Assembly (NCBI GenBank): GCA_964630835.1
Contig: CAZVZM010000006.1
Coordinates: 1 to 56,316 of the forward strand
Length of the DNA stretch: 56,316 nt
Source of the DNA: Halarsenatibacter sp964630835
GTDB lineage: Bacteria > Bacillota > Halanaerobiia > Halanaerobiales > Halarsenatibacteraceae
Direction of reading: 5' to 3'
Shown here: positions 17,189 through 24,336 of the stretch, in pieces
How positions within the stretch are numbered: position 1 is the stretch's first letter
Layout: the number at the start of each line of letters is the position of its first letter
Made by a program: the position numbers and the translations under genes
The notes under the pieces: generated by a model
What the model was told of the DNA's origin: nothing
The model's database searches: none
Seen by the model: only the letters and a program-made list of their open reading frames with translations

Positions 17189-17755
17189 ATGAAAAAAAAT
17201 CTGGCAATGTCTATACTAATTTTAATTTTGATAATGAATTTTGCTTTTGGTTCTAATCCTGTCTCTGCGGAAACCGTTATTCCTGGCAATATTGATAGCG
17301 TTGGATATCACTTTAGCAGTGACCTGAGTGCAATTACCAATCTTGAAATCAATTCTATCAATTTTTTGATCAACTTTGCTCTGACTTCTATCAATAAAGT
17401 TGAGACTTCTGTTAACTATGATGGATCTAATTTTGGCCTGCAGGGGGTATGGCTGGTCAATTTTACCCAGGAATATACTCACGATTTAAATCTGCGCCTG
17501 GGTCTCACCACCAGAGAAGGTATAGATACAGTTGAACCGCTTTTGGGACTGGGGGGACGCAGCGATCTCTGGAACAGACTTTTTGTCTTTGGTAATCTAG
17601 ATTATTATTTTAACAAATCTGATAAAAATTTATTTTATCGGTTGGGTCTCGGTATCCCGCTTACCTACAACAGCGATTTTTTGATTGCAGGCGAGAGGTC
17701 TTTTTGGCATGCTAATGGATTTGAAGTAAGTATGGGGCTGGAGATAGACTTTTGA
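17189..17755 (+). CDS. Putative outer-membrane beta-barrel protein
   Basis: The product has a signal peptide (hydrophobic LAMSILILILIMNFAFG, probable cleavage after VSA-ET). Its mature part of about 160 residues alternates polar and hydrophobic residues as in membrane beta-strands, for example LNLRLGLTTR, LFVFGNLDYYF and FEVSMGLEIDF. It ends in Phe, typical of outer-membrane barrels recognised by BamA. ATG 17189 has a GAGAGGAGG site six bases away; an earlier in-frame ATG at 17141 would spoil the signal peptide. No specific family recognised. It is the last gene of the second flagellar cluster. Confidence 0.7.
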   Translation: MKKNLAMSILILILIMNFAFGSNPVSAETVIPGNIDSVGYHFSSDLSAITNLEINSINFLINFALTSINKVETSVNYDGSNFGLQGVWLVNFTQEYTHDLNLRLGLTTREGIDTVEPLLGLGGRSDLWNRLFVFGNLDYYFNKSDKNLFYRLGLGIPLTYNSDFLIAGERSFWHANGFEVSMGLEIDF

Positions 17756-17762
17756 GAATCAT

Positions 17763-17792
17763 TTGTATAAAGGCAGGAAAAAATGATACAAT
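17763..17792 (+). promoter_or_regulatory. Probable sigma-A promoter of sigH
   Basis: TTGTAT (17763-17768) and TACAAT (17787-17792) are separated by 18 bases, and match the consensus at four and five of six positions. The expected transcript starts near 17800 and has a 5' leader of about 120 bases before sigH. Confidence 0.55.
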
Positions 17793-17888
17793 AAATATAT
17801 GAGGATTATTTTGGAGGTCGGGGTGGCATTTATATACGCTTCAGGAGGCAGTTTTGTATTTTCACCAGCTGGTCTTAATCTTTCACTT

Positions 17889-17915
17889 CATCTCATCACA
17901 TATGAAAATGAGGTG
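17889..17915 (+). promoter_or_regulatory. Hairpin that can mask the sigH ribosome-binding site
   Basis: CATCTCAT (17889-17896) can pair with ATGAGGTG (17908-17915), with one G-U pair and an 11-base loop. The right arm contains the GAGGTG Shine-Dalgarno sequence of sigH, five bases before its ATG. If formed, the stem would lower translation of sigH. No experiment is implied; this is seen by hand pairing only. Confidence 0.45.
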
Positions 17916-17920
17916 ATTAA

Positions 17921-18544
17921 ATGGAAGGCACACAGGAGATGGAAGAGATTGTTCAGAAAGCCCAGGAAGGTGACGTAAGAGCAATCGAGGAGTTAATCGA
18001 TGCCAATATGGATATTGTTTATGCCAAGGCGCGATACTTTTTTATTAAAGGTCTGGATAAGGATGACGTGATTCAGGAAGGTAGAGTGGGATTATATAAG
18101 GCTATCAGAGATTATAAGGAGGAGAGAGAAGCTTCCTTCAGAGGGTTTGCTCAGCTGTGCATCCACCGACAGCTGGTTTCTGCTATAAAAAAAGCCAACC
18201 GCCAGAAGCATATGCCTCTTAACAATTCTACCTCTCTGGATAAATCCATTGACAAGGGTGAGAATCAGAGGACCTATAATGAAATAATTTCGGATGACGG
18301 TGATGATCTTGAGGAGTTTTTTATTTATCGCGAGCTTATTGATCTGCTCATGGATGAGATCAGAGAGAAGTTAACGGAGCTAGAACATAATGCGTTCATA
18401 AAATACCTGGAAAACAAGAGCTACAGGCAGATCTCAGATGAGCTCGATGTCAATTTAAAGTCGGTGGACAACGCGCTGCAGAGAGCTAGAAAGAAAATGG
18501 AAGAAATAAAAGAGGAACTAAATTTTAAGGGAGTAGTGGAGTAG
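17921..18544 (+). CDS. sigH: RNA polymerase sigma-H factor (stationary-phase/sporulation type)
   Basis: The 207-residue protein matches the SigH (sigma-30) family that in Firmicutes drives early stationary-phase, competence and sporulation genes. Region 2 reads MDIVYAKARYFFIKGLDKDDVIQEGRVGLYKAIRDY, split here as two adjoining conserved blocks ending FRGFAQLCIHRQL. Region 4 is ELEHNAFIKYLENKSYRQIS followed by DELDVNLKSVDNALQRARKK. The ATG has a GAGGTG site inside a possible hairpin. Presence of SigH does not prove that the organism sporulates, since several relatives keep the gene without known spores. Confidence 0.94.
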   Translation: MEGTQEMEEIVQKAQEGDVRAIEELIDANMDIVYAKARYFFIKGLDKDDVIQEGRVGLYKAIRDYKEEREASFRGFAQLCIHRQLVSAIKKANRQKHMPLNNSTSLDKSIDKGENQRTYNEIISDDGDDLEEFFIYRELIDLLMDEIREKLTELEHNAFIKYLENKSYRQISDELDVNLKSVDNALQRARKKMEEIKEELNFKGVVE

Positions 18545-19285
18545 GTGGGCTTCTGGTCCGATCTCTTTCCGTCACCAGCTACCTGCATTGTTTGTGATGA
18601 CAGGCTGCTGATTACCCGGATACCCTATCTGTGTAAAAGCTGCTTTCTCGAACTGGATTTTGCTTCCTTTCAGCTTTTGGAACCCGAAAAGTTTAATCGC
18701 ATCGATTGGAAATCCTCTCCCGCTAAAAAGAAGGTGTACCGCGGCTGTGATTTTATTATTTCTCCCCTATTTTATACCGGAATTGCCCGGGAATTGATTA
18801 GAAAGCTCAAATATGAAGAAGAAATCAGGGCTGCGCTGCCCCTGGCTGAAATAATGGCAGGATGCTGGAGGAAAGTCCGGCCTTCAGGGTATGAAGACGC
18901 CATTATAGTTCCTGTTCCCCTGTTTAAAAGTCGTTTCCAGGAAAGGGGTTACAACCAGGCCGGGATTCTGGCAGAATTGCTGAATCATAAAACGCGAATG
19001 AAGTGTGCTCCTGATATAATGATGAGGCAGCACCGCACTCCTCCACTCTATGACCTTGATGAACCCCGACGCCGGGAGGTGTTGAGGCAGGCTTTTTCTA
19101 TTCCGGAGGGTATGAAAGAAAAAATCTTTGATGAGAGGGTAATTCTGGTGGACGATATAATTACCACCGGGAGCACGCTTAATGAAGCTGCTGAAACTCT
19201 TAAGAAAGCGGGGGCGGATAGAGTGATGGCTTTGACTGCAGCCATGACAAAAGTCAGGGGTTCGAAAAAGAAATCGGCAGGATAA
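18545..19285 (+). CDS. comF: ComF-family amidophosphoribosyltransferase-like protein
   Basis: ComF proteins have an N-terminal zinc-ribbon and a phosphoribosyltransferase domain, and are required for DNA uptake in several naturally competent bacteria. Here CIVC and CKSC (residues about 14-34) provide the four cysteines, and VILVDDIITTGSTLNEA is the PRPP-binding loop. Length (246 residues) is typical. The start is a GTG directly after the sigH stop, so the two genes appear translationally linked. The next genes, hpf, secA and prfB, give the same neighbourhood as in Bacillus, although comFA is missing. Confidence 0.92.
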   Translation: MGFWSDLFPSPATCIVCDDRLLITRIPYLCKSCFLELDFASFQLLEPEKFNRIDWKSSPAKKKVYRGCDFIISPLFYTGIARELIRKLKYEEEIRAALPLAEIMAGCWRKVRPSGYEDAIIVPVPLFKSRFQERGYNQAGILAELLNHKTRMKCAPDIMMRQHRTPPLYDLDEPRRREVLRQAFSIPEGMKEKIFDERVILVDDIITTGSTLNEAAETLKKAGADRVMALTAAMTKVRGSKKKSAG

Positions 19286-19402
19286 TATATTTTTTTATAG
19301 AATCTTATATGTGAAGGAGTTTGTGAAGAAGGCGAGAAGAGAGAACAATAAAACACGTTGCTGGAAAATATCTTACAGTTACAGGAAAGGAGTGAGTCTG
19401 GC

Positions 19403-20011
19403 ATGAAAGTGATGATTTACGGCAAAAATATTGATGTTACTCCCTCACTCAAGGAATATGCCGAAGAAAAGGTGAGCAGGCTGGAAAAATTTTTCGAAAA
19501 GGAGCCCATGGAAGCCCAGGTTACTCTTGAGATTGAAAAGGAAAGACATATAGTGGAAATTACAGCTCATGCTGGCGGACTAATTTTGCGAGCAGAGGAA
19601 GAAACAGGTGATATGTACGCTTCCATAGATGGGGCCATGGATAAACTGGAGAGACAGGTGCATAAATACAAAACAAAAATTAATCGCAAGTTAAGGGAGC
19701 GCCGTCAGGAAGAGAAAGAAGCATATCGACAGAAGCGCACTGAACAGCTAATGAATGGAGAGGATGATCTTATACCCGAGGAAGTTCAGGAAGAGGTAGA
19801 ATCTGGAGAAAATGAGGAAGAGGAATTTGAGCCGAAAATAGTGAAGACCAAAAGGTTTCCCGTAAAGCCCATGCACGTTAAAGAGGCTGTCATGCAGATG
19901 GACCTGCTCGATCATGACTTTTTTGTATTTTCAAATGCAGAGACCGATGAGGTAAATGTCGTATATAAGCGCAATGATGGCAATTATGGCCTTATCGAGC
20001 CCACATATTAA
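19403..20011 (+). CDS. hpf: Long-form ribosome hibernation promoting factor
   Basis: This protein dimerises 70S ribosomes into inactive 100S particles. The N-terminal S30AE domain covers about residues 1-100 (MKVMIYGKNIDVTPSLKEYA start), an acidic linker follows, and the C-terminal dimerisation domain (KTKRFPVKPMHVKEAVMQMD, ending YGLIEPTY) makes it the long form, 202 residues. ATG 19403 has a GAAAGGAG site ten bases upstream; an upstream TTG at 19358 adds a non-homologous extension. The order hpf-secA-prfB is shared with Bacillus. Confidence 0.95.
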   Translation: MKVMIYGKNIDVTPSLKEYAEEKVSRLEKFFEKEPMEAQVTLEIEKERHIVEITAHAGGLILRAEEETGDMYASIDGAMDKLERQVHKYKTKINRKLRERRQEEKEAYRQKRTEQLMNGEDDLIPEEVQEEVESGENEEEEFEPKIVKTKRFPVKPMHVKEAVMQMDLLDHDFFVFSNAETDEVNVVYKRNDGNYGLIEPTY

Positions 20012-20094
20012 TCGCTGCGTGTAATTATTTTGGGTTCTGCTCCACCATCAGTTATTGAGGTTTGTTTAAATGTACTCTCATAAAGTTTATACCT

Positions 20095-20132
20095 GGAATC
20101 TAAAAGTTTTGTTCACAATGAAATTTTGGCCC
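20095..20132 (-). repeat. Dispersed palindromic element, copy 2 (partial)
   Basis: On the minus strand this stretch reads as the right end of the element: AAATTTCATTGTGAAC followed by a terminal TAGATTCC, comparable to TAGCTTCC in the full copy at 42058-42174. The left half is not recognisable. Confidence 0.55.
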
Positions 20133-20223
20133 ATCTTAAGCCAGGTAATATATAGAATTTTAAAAGCAATGATTTTGGAGTGGAACTTTATTATGTAATA
20201 CAAGTTTGCAGCTAAAAATTATA

Positions 20224-20249
20224 CCGGCCACCTTCATTCGGGTGGCCGG
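20224..20249 (+). terminator. Probable terminator downstream of hpf
   Basis: A perfect 9-bp stem, CCGGCCACC (20224-20232) with GGTGGCCGG (20241-20249), closes an 8-base loop. It is followed by a moderately T-rich stretch (ATTGAGTTTATTTTG), so termination is likely but not ideal. The stem is symmetrical and could also act on the opposite strand. Confidence 0.6.
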
Positions 20250-20250
20250 A

Positions 20251-20279
20251 TTGAGTTTATTTTGAAGAAGTGATATAAT
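20251..20279 (+). promoter_or_regulatory. Consensus promoter in hpf-secA spacer
   Basis: TTGAGT (20251-20256) and TATAAT (20274-20279) are spaced by exactly 17 bases. The -10 box is perfect. The expected start point, near 20286, lies only about 13 bases before a strong terminator hairpin. Confidence 0.65.
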
Positions 20280-20298
20280 GTTATAGATAGAGGAAATG

Positions 20299-20333
20299 AT
20301 GTCAGGGTTAAGCTTACCCTGACATTTGTTTTT
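20299..20333 (+). terminator. Strong rho-independent terminator close after a promoter
   Basis: A perfect 10-bp stem (ATGTCAGGGT, 20299-20308, with ACCCTGACAT, 20316-20325) closes the loop TAAGCTT and is followed by TTGTTTTTA. Together with the promoter at 20251-20279 it would give an RNA of only about 45 bases. The stem also contains a tiny frame (20296-20322, ATG-ATG to TGA) encoding MMSGLSLP. Confidence 0.75.
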
Positions 20334-20459
20334 AGGATCGAATTTTTCATGGCTGACCCGCAAATGCAGCCATTCTCTCTATAATTAGGTTTTACTTCAC
20401 CATCAGTTATTGAATTTTGTTTGAGTTTATCTGCATAATGTCTGTAGTGGTTTATAATT

Positions 20460-20564
20460 GGAATCTATAGGGTCCCGATCACAGGGAAATTTTTCCCTGA
20501 TCAGGTTAATTTTTGCCGTGAGCCTGATCGGTTTTGAAAAATTTCGAGTATCACTTCACCTCTA
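20460..20564 (-). repeat. Dispersed palindromic element, copy 3
   Basis: Read on the minus strand, it starts GGTGAAGTGATACTCGAAAT, matching the left part of the full copy (GCGAAGTGATACACGAAAT), has both internal arms GAAATTTTTC and GAAAAATTTC, and ends TAGATTCC. An additional inverted pair GATCAGG/CCTGATC lies in its centre. The core sequence differs from the plus-strand copies. Confidence 0.65.
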
Positions 20565-20613
20565 GCAAAGGTTTTGGAGAAGAATAAATAATATTAACAG
20601 GGTGATCAAATTT

Positions 20614-23220
20614 ATGCTGGGCAGCATAGGAAGTATTTTTAAGAAGTTTTTCAAAAGTTATAATGAAAAGCAGCTCGAGAGGCTCAAGCCCATAGTGGAT
20701 GAAATAAACAGTCTGGAACCGGAGATGAAGGAGCTCTCAGACAGGGAACTAAAAGATAAAACGGAGGAATTTAAGAGGCGTCATCAGCAGGGAGAAACCC
20801 TGGATGATCTGCTGCCGGAGGCTTTTGCAGTAGTCAGGGAGGCCTCGCAGCGATCAACTGAAGAGGGCTTCAGGCATTATGATGTGCAGCTGATGGGTGG
20901 TATTGTGCTGCATGAGGGCAAGATTGCAGAGATGAAAACAGGTGAAGGAAAAACACTTGTAGCCACTCTGCCGGTCTATTTAAACGCGCTGGGTGGAAAA
21001 AGCGTGCATGTTGTGACTGTGAACGATTATCTGGCCGAGCGTGATGCGGAGTGGATGGGGCAGATATATCGCTTCCTGGGGCTGTCAGTCGGAGTGATAC
21101 TGAACGGCATGTCCCCGGAGGAACGCCGGGAGCAGTATAAATGTGATGTTGTCTACGGGACCAACAATGAATTTGGCTTTGACTATCTCAGGGATAATAT
21201 GGCTTATAATGAAGAGGATGTTGTGCAGCCCGATCACGAATTTGCGATTTTGGATGAGGTCGACAGTATTCTCATAGATGAAGCCCGAACTCCTCTTATA
21301 ATCTCGGGACCTGCCGAGGATACCAGCAAAGATTACAGGAGATTTAACAGAGTTATTCCCAAACTTAGAGAAGGGGAGCATTACGAGGTTGATGAGAAAG
21401 ATCAGGTGGTAAATCTAACAGAGGCAGGCGTAGAGAAAGCAGAGAATCTGCTTAACATTGAAAATCTGTATGATAACTCAAATTTTAAGCTCAATCACAG
21501 GTTAAACCAGGCCCTTAAGGCTCATACATTGATGAAAAAGGACAGAGATTACATCGTCAAGGATGGAGAGGTAAAAATTGTAGATGAATTCACCGGGAGA
21601 GTGATGGAGGGACGTCGCTTCAGTGAAGGGCTGCATCAGGCTATAGAGGCTAAAGAAGGGGTGCAGGTTAAGAAGGAAACTCAGACATACGCCAGCATAA
21701 CCCTTCAGAACTTTTTCCGCCGGTACGATAAACTGGCGGGAATGACGGGCACCGCCAAGACGGAAGAGGATGAGTTTATTGAGATATATGACATGCCCGT
21801 TGTGGTTATTCCCACCAATGAGCCGCTGATCAGAGAAGCTTTACCCGATGTCATCTTTCGCACTGAAGAACAGAAATTTCAGGCCGTTGTGGATGATATC
21901 GAGGAACGCCATGAGAAAGGACAGCCGGTGCTTGTGGGAACCGTGGATGTGGATAAATCCGAGGATTTAAGCCGGCGCTTAAAAAAGAGGGGAATTCCTC
22001 ATAATGTTCTCAATGCCAAACACCATGAACGAGAAGCCGAAATAATTAAAGATGCCGGACAGAAGGGCAGTGTGACCATAGCTACCAATATGGCCGGTCG
22101 TGGAACCGATATTGTGCTGGAAGAAGGTGTAACTGATCTGGGCGGCCTGCACGTACTGGGCACAGAAAGACACGAGAGCAGGCGCATAGATAATCAGCTC
22201 AGGGGGCGTTCAGGTCGCCAGGGTGATCCCGGTTCATCCCAGTTTTATGTTTCCCTGGAAGATGATCTGCTGCGATTATTTGGCTCCGATAACATTTCGG
22301 GTATCCTCGATAAAATTGGGCTGGAAGAGGGCGAACCCATTGAGCATAAAATGCTTGACTCGGCCATTGAGAGAGCCCAGAAAAAAGTTGAGGAGAGAAA
22401 TTTTGAGGCGAGGAAAGCGGTGCTGGAGTACGATGATGTTCTCAACAAACAGCGCGAGGTCATTTACGATCAGCGCCGCGAGCTACTCACCACCGATGAT
22501 ATAGAGGATAAACTCAAAGATATGCTGGAAAAGGCCTTCGACAATATTGTGGAACAGTACCTGTCCGATGACCTTCATCCTTCCGACTGGAATATTGATG
22601 GTTTTAAGACGAAGATTAAGCTCTTCCGCATAGACAGGGGATGGACCGAGGATGAGATAATGGACATGGGACCGGATTTGATTAGGGAGGAGCTGATAGA
22701 TGAAGCCGAAAAACTGCTGGAAGAGAAAAAAGAGGAGCTGGGCGAGGATGATTTTAACGAGCTTGCCCGCCAGATTTCTCTCCGCATAATAGATAGAAAA
22801 TGGATGTCTCATCTGGATAATATGCAGGAACTTAGACAGGGAATTGGTTTGAGGGCATATGGACAGAAGGACCCCCTTACCGAATATAAATTTGAATCTT
22901 TCGATCTGTTTCAGGAAATGACAGGCTCCATTCGAGAGGATATTATCGGAACTCTACTCAGGGTTGAGGTGAGAGAGAAAGGAGAAATCAGAGCCAGCAC
23001 CCCTGCCAGACAGGATGATGAGGATTTAAGCTACAGTCAGCCGGATGTAATAGCTCGCCGCAACAAAGAGCGTCAGAAAAAGGCAAAAGCCGCTTCGGGG
23101 GGAGGAGACAGCTCTCAGGAAAATAAGGTACAGACGGTGGTAAAACCCGATGAACCCGGGCGTAATGACCCCTGTCCCTGTGGAAGCGGTGAAAAATATA
23201 AGAGATGCTGCGGGAGGTAA
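20614..23220 (+). CDS. secA: Preprotein translocase ATPase SecA
   Basis: SecA is the ATPase motor that drives proteins through SecYEG. Walker A (MKTGEGKTL), the DEAD-type box (LDEVDSILIDEARTPLIISG) and the helicase-like motif GRGTDIVL are present, and the C-terminus carries the zinc-binding tail (PCPCGSGEKYKRCCG) that contacts SecB or ribosomes. At 868 residues it is typical. GTG 20602 is in frame, but ATG 20614 has an AGGGTGAT site and gives the usual MLGSI-like N-terminus, so I use it. Located between hpf and prfB as in Bacillus. Confidence 0.97.
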   Translation: MLGSIGSIFKKFFKSYNEKQLERLKPIVDEINSLEPEMKELSDRELKDKTEEFKRRHQQGETLDDLLPEAFAVVREASQRSTEEGFRHYDVQLMGGIVLHEGKIAEMKTGEGKTLVATLPVYLNALGGKSVHVVTVNDYLAERDAEWMGQIYRFLGLSVGVILNGMSPEERREQYKCDVVYGTNNEFGFDYLRDNMAYNEEDVVQPDHEFAILDEVDSILIDEARTPLIISGPAEDTSKDYRRFNRVIPKLREGEHYEVDEKDQVVNLTEAGVEKAENLLNIENLYDNSNFKLNHRLNQALKAHTLMKKDRDYIVKDGEVKIVDEFTGRVMEGRRFSEGLHQAIEAKEGVQVKKETQTYASITLQNFFRRYDKLAGMTGTAKTEEDEFIEIYDMPVVVIPTNEPLIREALPDVIFRTEEQKFQAVVDDIEERHEKGQPVLVGTVDVDKSEDLSRRLKKRGIPHNVLNAKHHEREAEIIKDAGQKGSVTIATNMAGRGTDIVLEEGVTDLGGLHVLGTERHESRRIDNQLRGRSGRQGDPGSSQFYVSLEDDLLRLFGSDNISGILDKIGLEEGEPIEHKMLDSAIERAQKKVEERNFEARKAVLEYDDVLNKQREVIYDQRRELLTTDDIEDKLKDMLEKAFDNIVEQYLSDDLHPSDWNIDGFKTKIKLFRIDRGWTEDEIMDMGPDLIREELIDEAEKLLEEKKEELGEDDFNELARQISLRIIDRKWMSHLDNMQELRQGIGLRAYGQKDPLTEYKFESFDLFQEMTGSIREDIIGTLLRVEVREKGEIRASTPARQDDEDLSYSQPDVIARRNKERQKKAKAASGGGDSSQENKVQTVVKPDEPGRNDPCPCGSGEKYKRCCGR

Positions 23221-23228
23221 TAAACAGA

Positions 23229-24336
23229 ATGGATCTTGAAGATAAACTGGAAAAAATAGAGACGAAATTTGCTGATTTGAGGGATTTATTTTGACCGGAC
23301 TGAACTGGAAAAAAGGAGAGACGAGCTGGAAGAGGAGATGAATCAGCCCGGTTTCTGGGATGACAGCGGACAGGCCAGCAAAAAAGCCAAAAAGCTGGAT
23401 GCAGTTAAATCCCGGCTTCAGCTGATGGATAATCTCGAGGAGAAACTTGAAGAAAGCCAGGTTCTTTTTGAGCTGCTTCAGGAGGGTGAAGATTCCGCTG
23501 AAGAAGAACTCAGGACCTATTTGCTGGAGCTGGAGGAAGCTCTGGAAGAGGTTAAGATTAAGCTTCACTTTAATGGTGAATATGATGATTCCAATGCTAT
23601 CTTCTCCATCCATCCCGGAGCCGGTGGAACAGAGTCACAGGACTGGGCCGAGATGCTTTTGCGCATGTATGAACGCTGGTTTCAGAAAAAGGGTTTTGAA
23701 ACAGAAACTCTGGATCTTTTGAGCGGAGAAGAAGCAGGTATAAAGCGGGTCACAATGCTTGTAAAAGGTGAATATGCATACGGCTATCTCAAGGGAGAGC
23801 GCGGCGTGCACAGGCTGGTAAGGATATCTCCTTTTGATTCTTCGGGAAGGAGACATACTTCTTTTGCTTCCGTTGATATTTTGCCGGAAATGGATGATGA
23901 CATTGAAGTGGATATTGATGAGAAGGATCTGAAGGTTGAAACTTATAGAGCCAGCGGTGCCGGAGGGCAGCATGTCAATAGAACAGAATCTGCAGTGAGA
24001 ATCACTCATGAACCCACCGGAATCGTTGTGCAGTGTCAGAATGAACGTTCGCAGCATAAAAATAAGGCCATGGCCATGAAAATACTAAAAACCCGACTGA
24101 TGGAGCTAAAAAGAGAACAGCAGGCTGAAAAAATTGAAGAATTGCGCGATGACCATAAAGAAATTGCCTGGGGCAGTCAGATTCGCTCATACGTATTTCA
24201 TCCATATAACAAAATTAAGGATCACCGCACCGATAAAGAGGTCGGTGATGTGGACAGGGTTATGGATGGTGGTCTGGACCAGTTTGTTGAGGCATACCTG
24301 AGAAAGCAGAGGAAGAACAGCAATGAGAAAAAATGA
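23229..24336 (+). CDS. prfB: Peptide chain release factor 2, expressed by programmed +1 frameshift
   Basis: RF2 recognises UAA and UGA stop codons. The gene starts at ATG 23229 (GGGAGGTAA site) and reads 21 codons to an in-frame TGA at 23292-23294. The rest of RF2 lies in the +1 frame, reading on from GAC at 23293-23295. The shift site is TTT-TGA-C, with an internal AGGGAT sequence at 23280-23285 placed like the E. coli AGGGGG stimulator. The joined product is about 368 residues and has the GGQ loop (GAGGQHVNRTES) and the SPF motif (RISPFDSSG). Coordinates are 23229-23291 joined to 23293-24336. The last 14 bases overlap the next gene. Confidence 0.95.

Larger units (their letters stand above)
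20012..20613. other. hpf-secA intergenic region with repeats and a mini transcription unit
   Basis: This 602-base spacer has no protein gene of normal size. In order it holds a partial minus-strand copy of the palindromic element (20095-20132), a 9-bp hairpin (20224-20249), a consensus promoter (20251-20279), a strong terminator (20299-20333), and a second element copy (20460-20564). Both copies are preceded by a shared CACCATCAGTTATTGA sequence (20043-20058 and 20399-20414), so the region looks like a partial tandem duplication. A weak TATAAT at 20453-20458 could serve secA. Confidence 0.7.
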
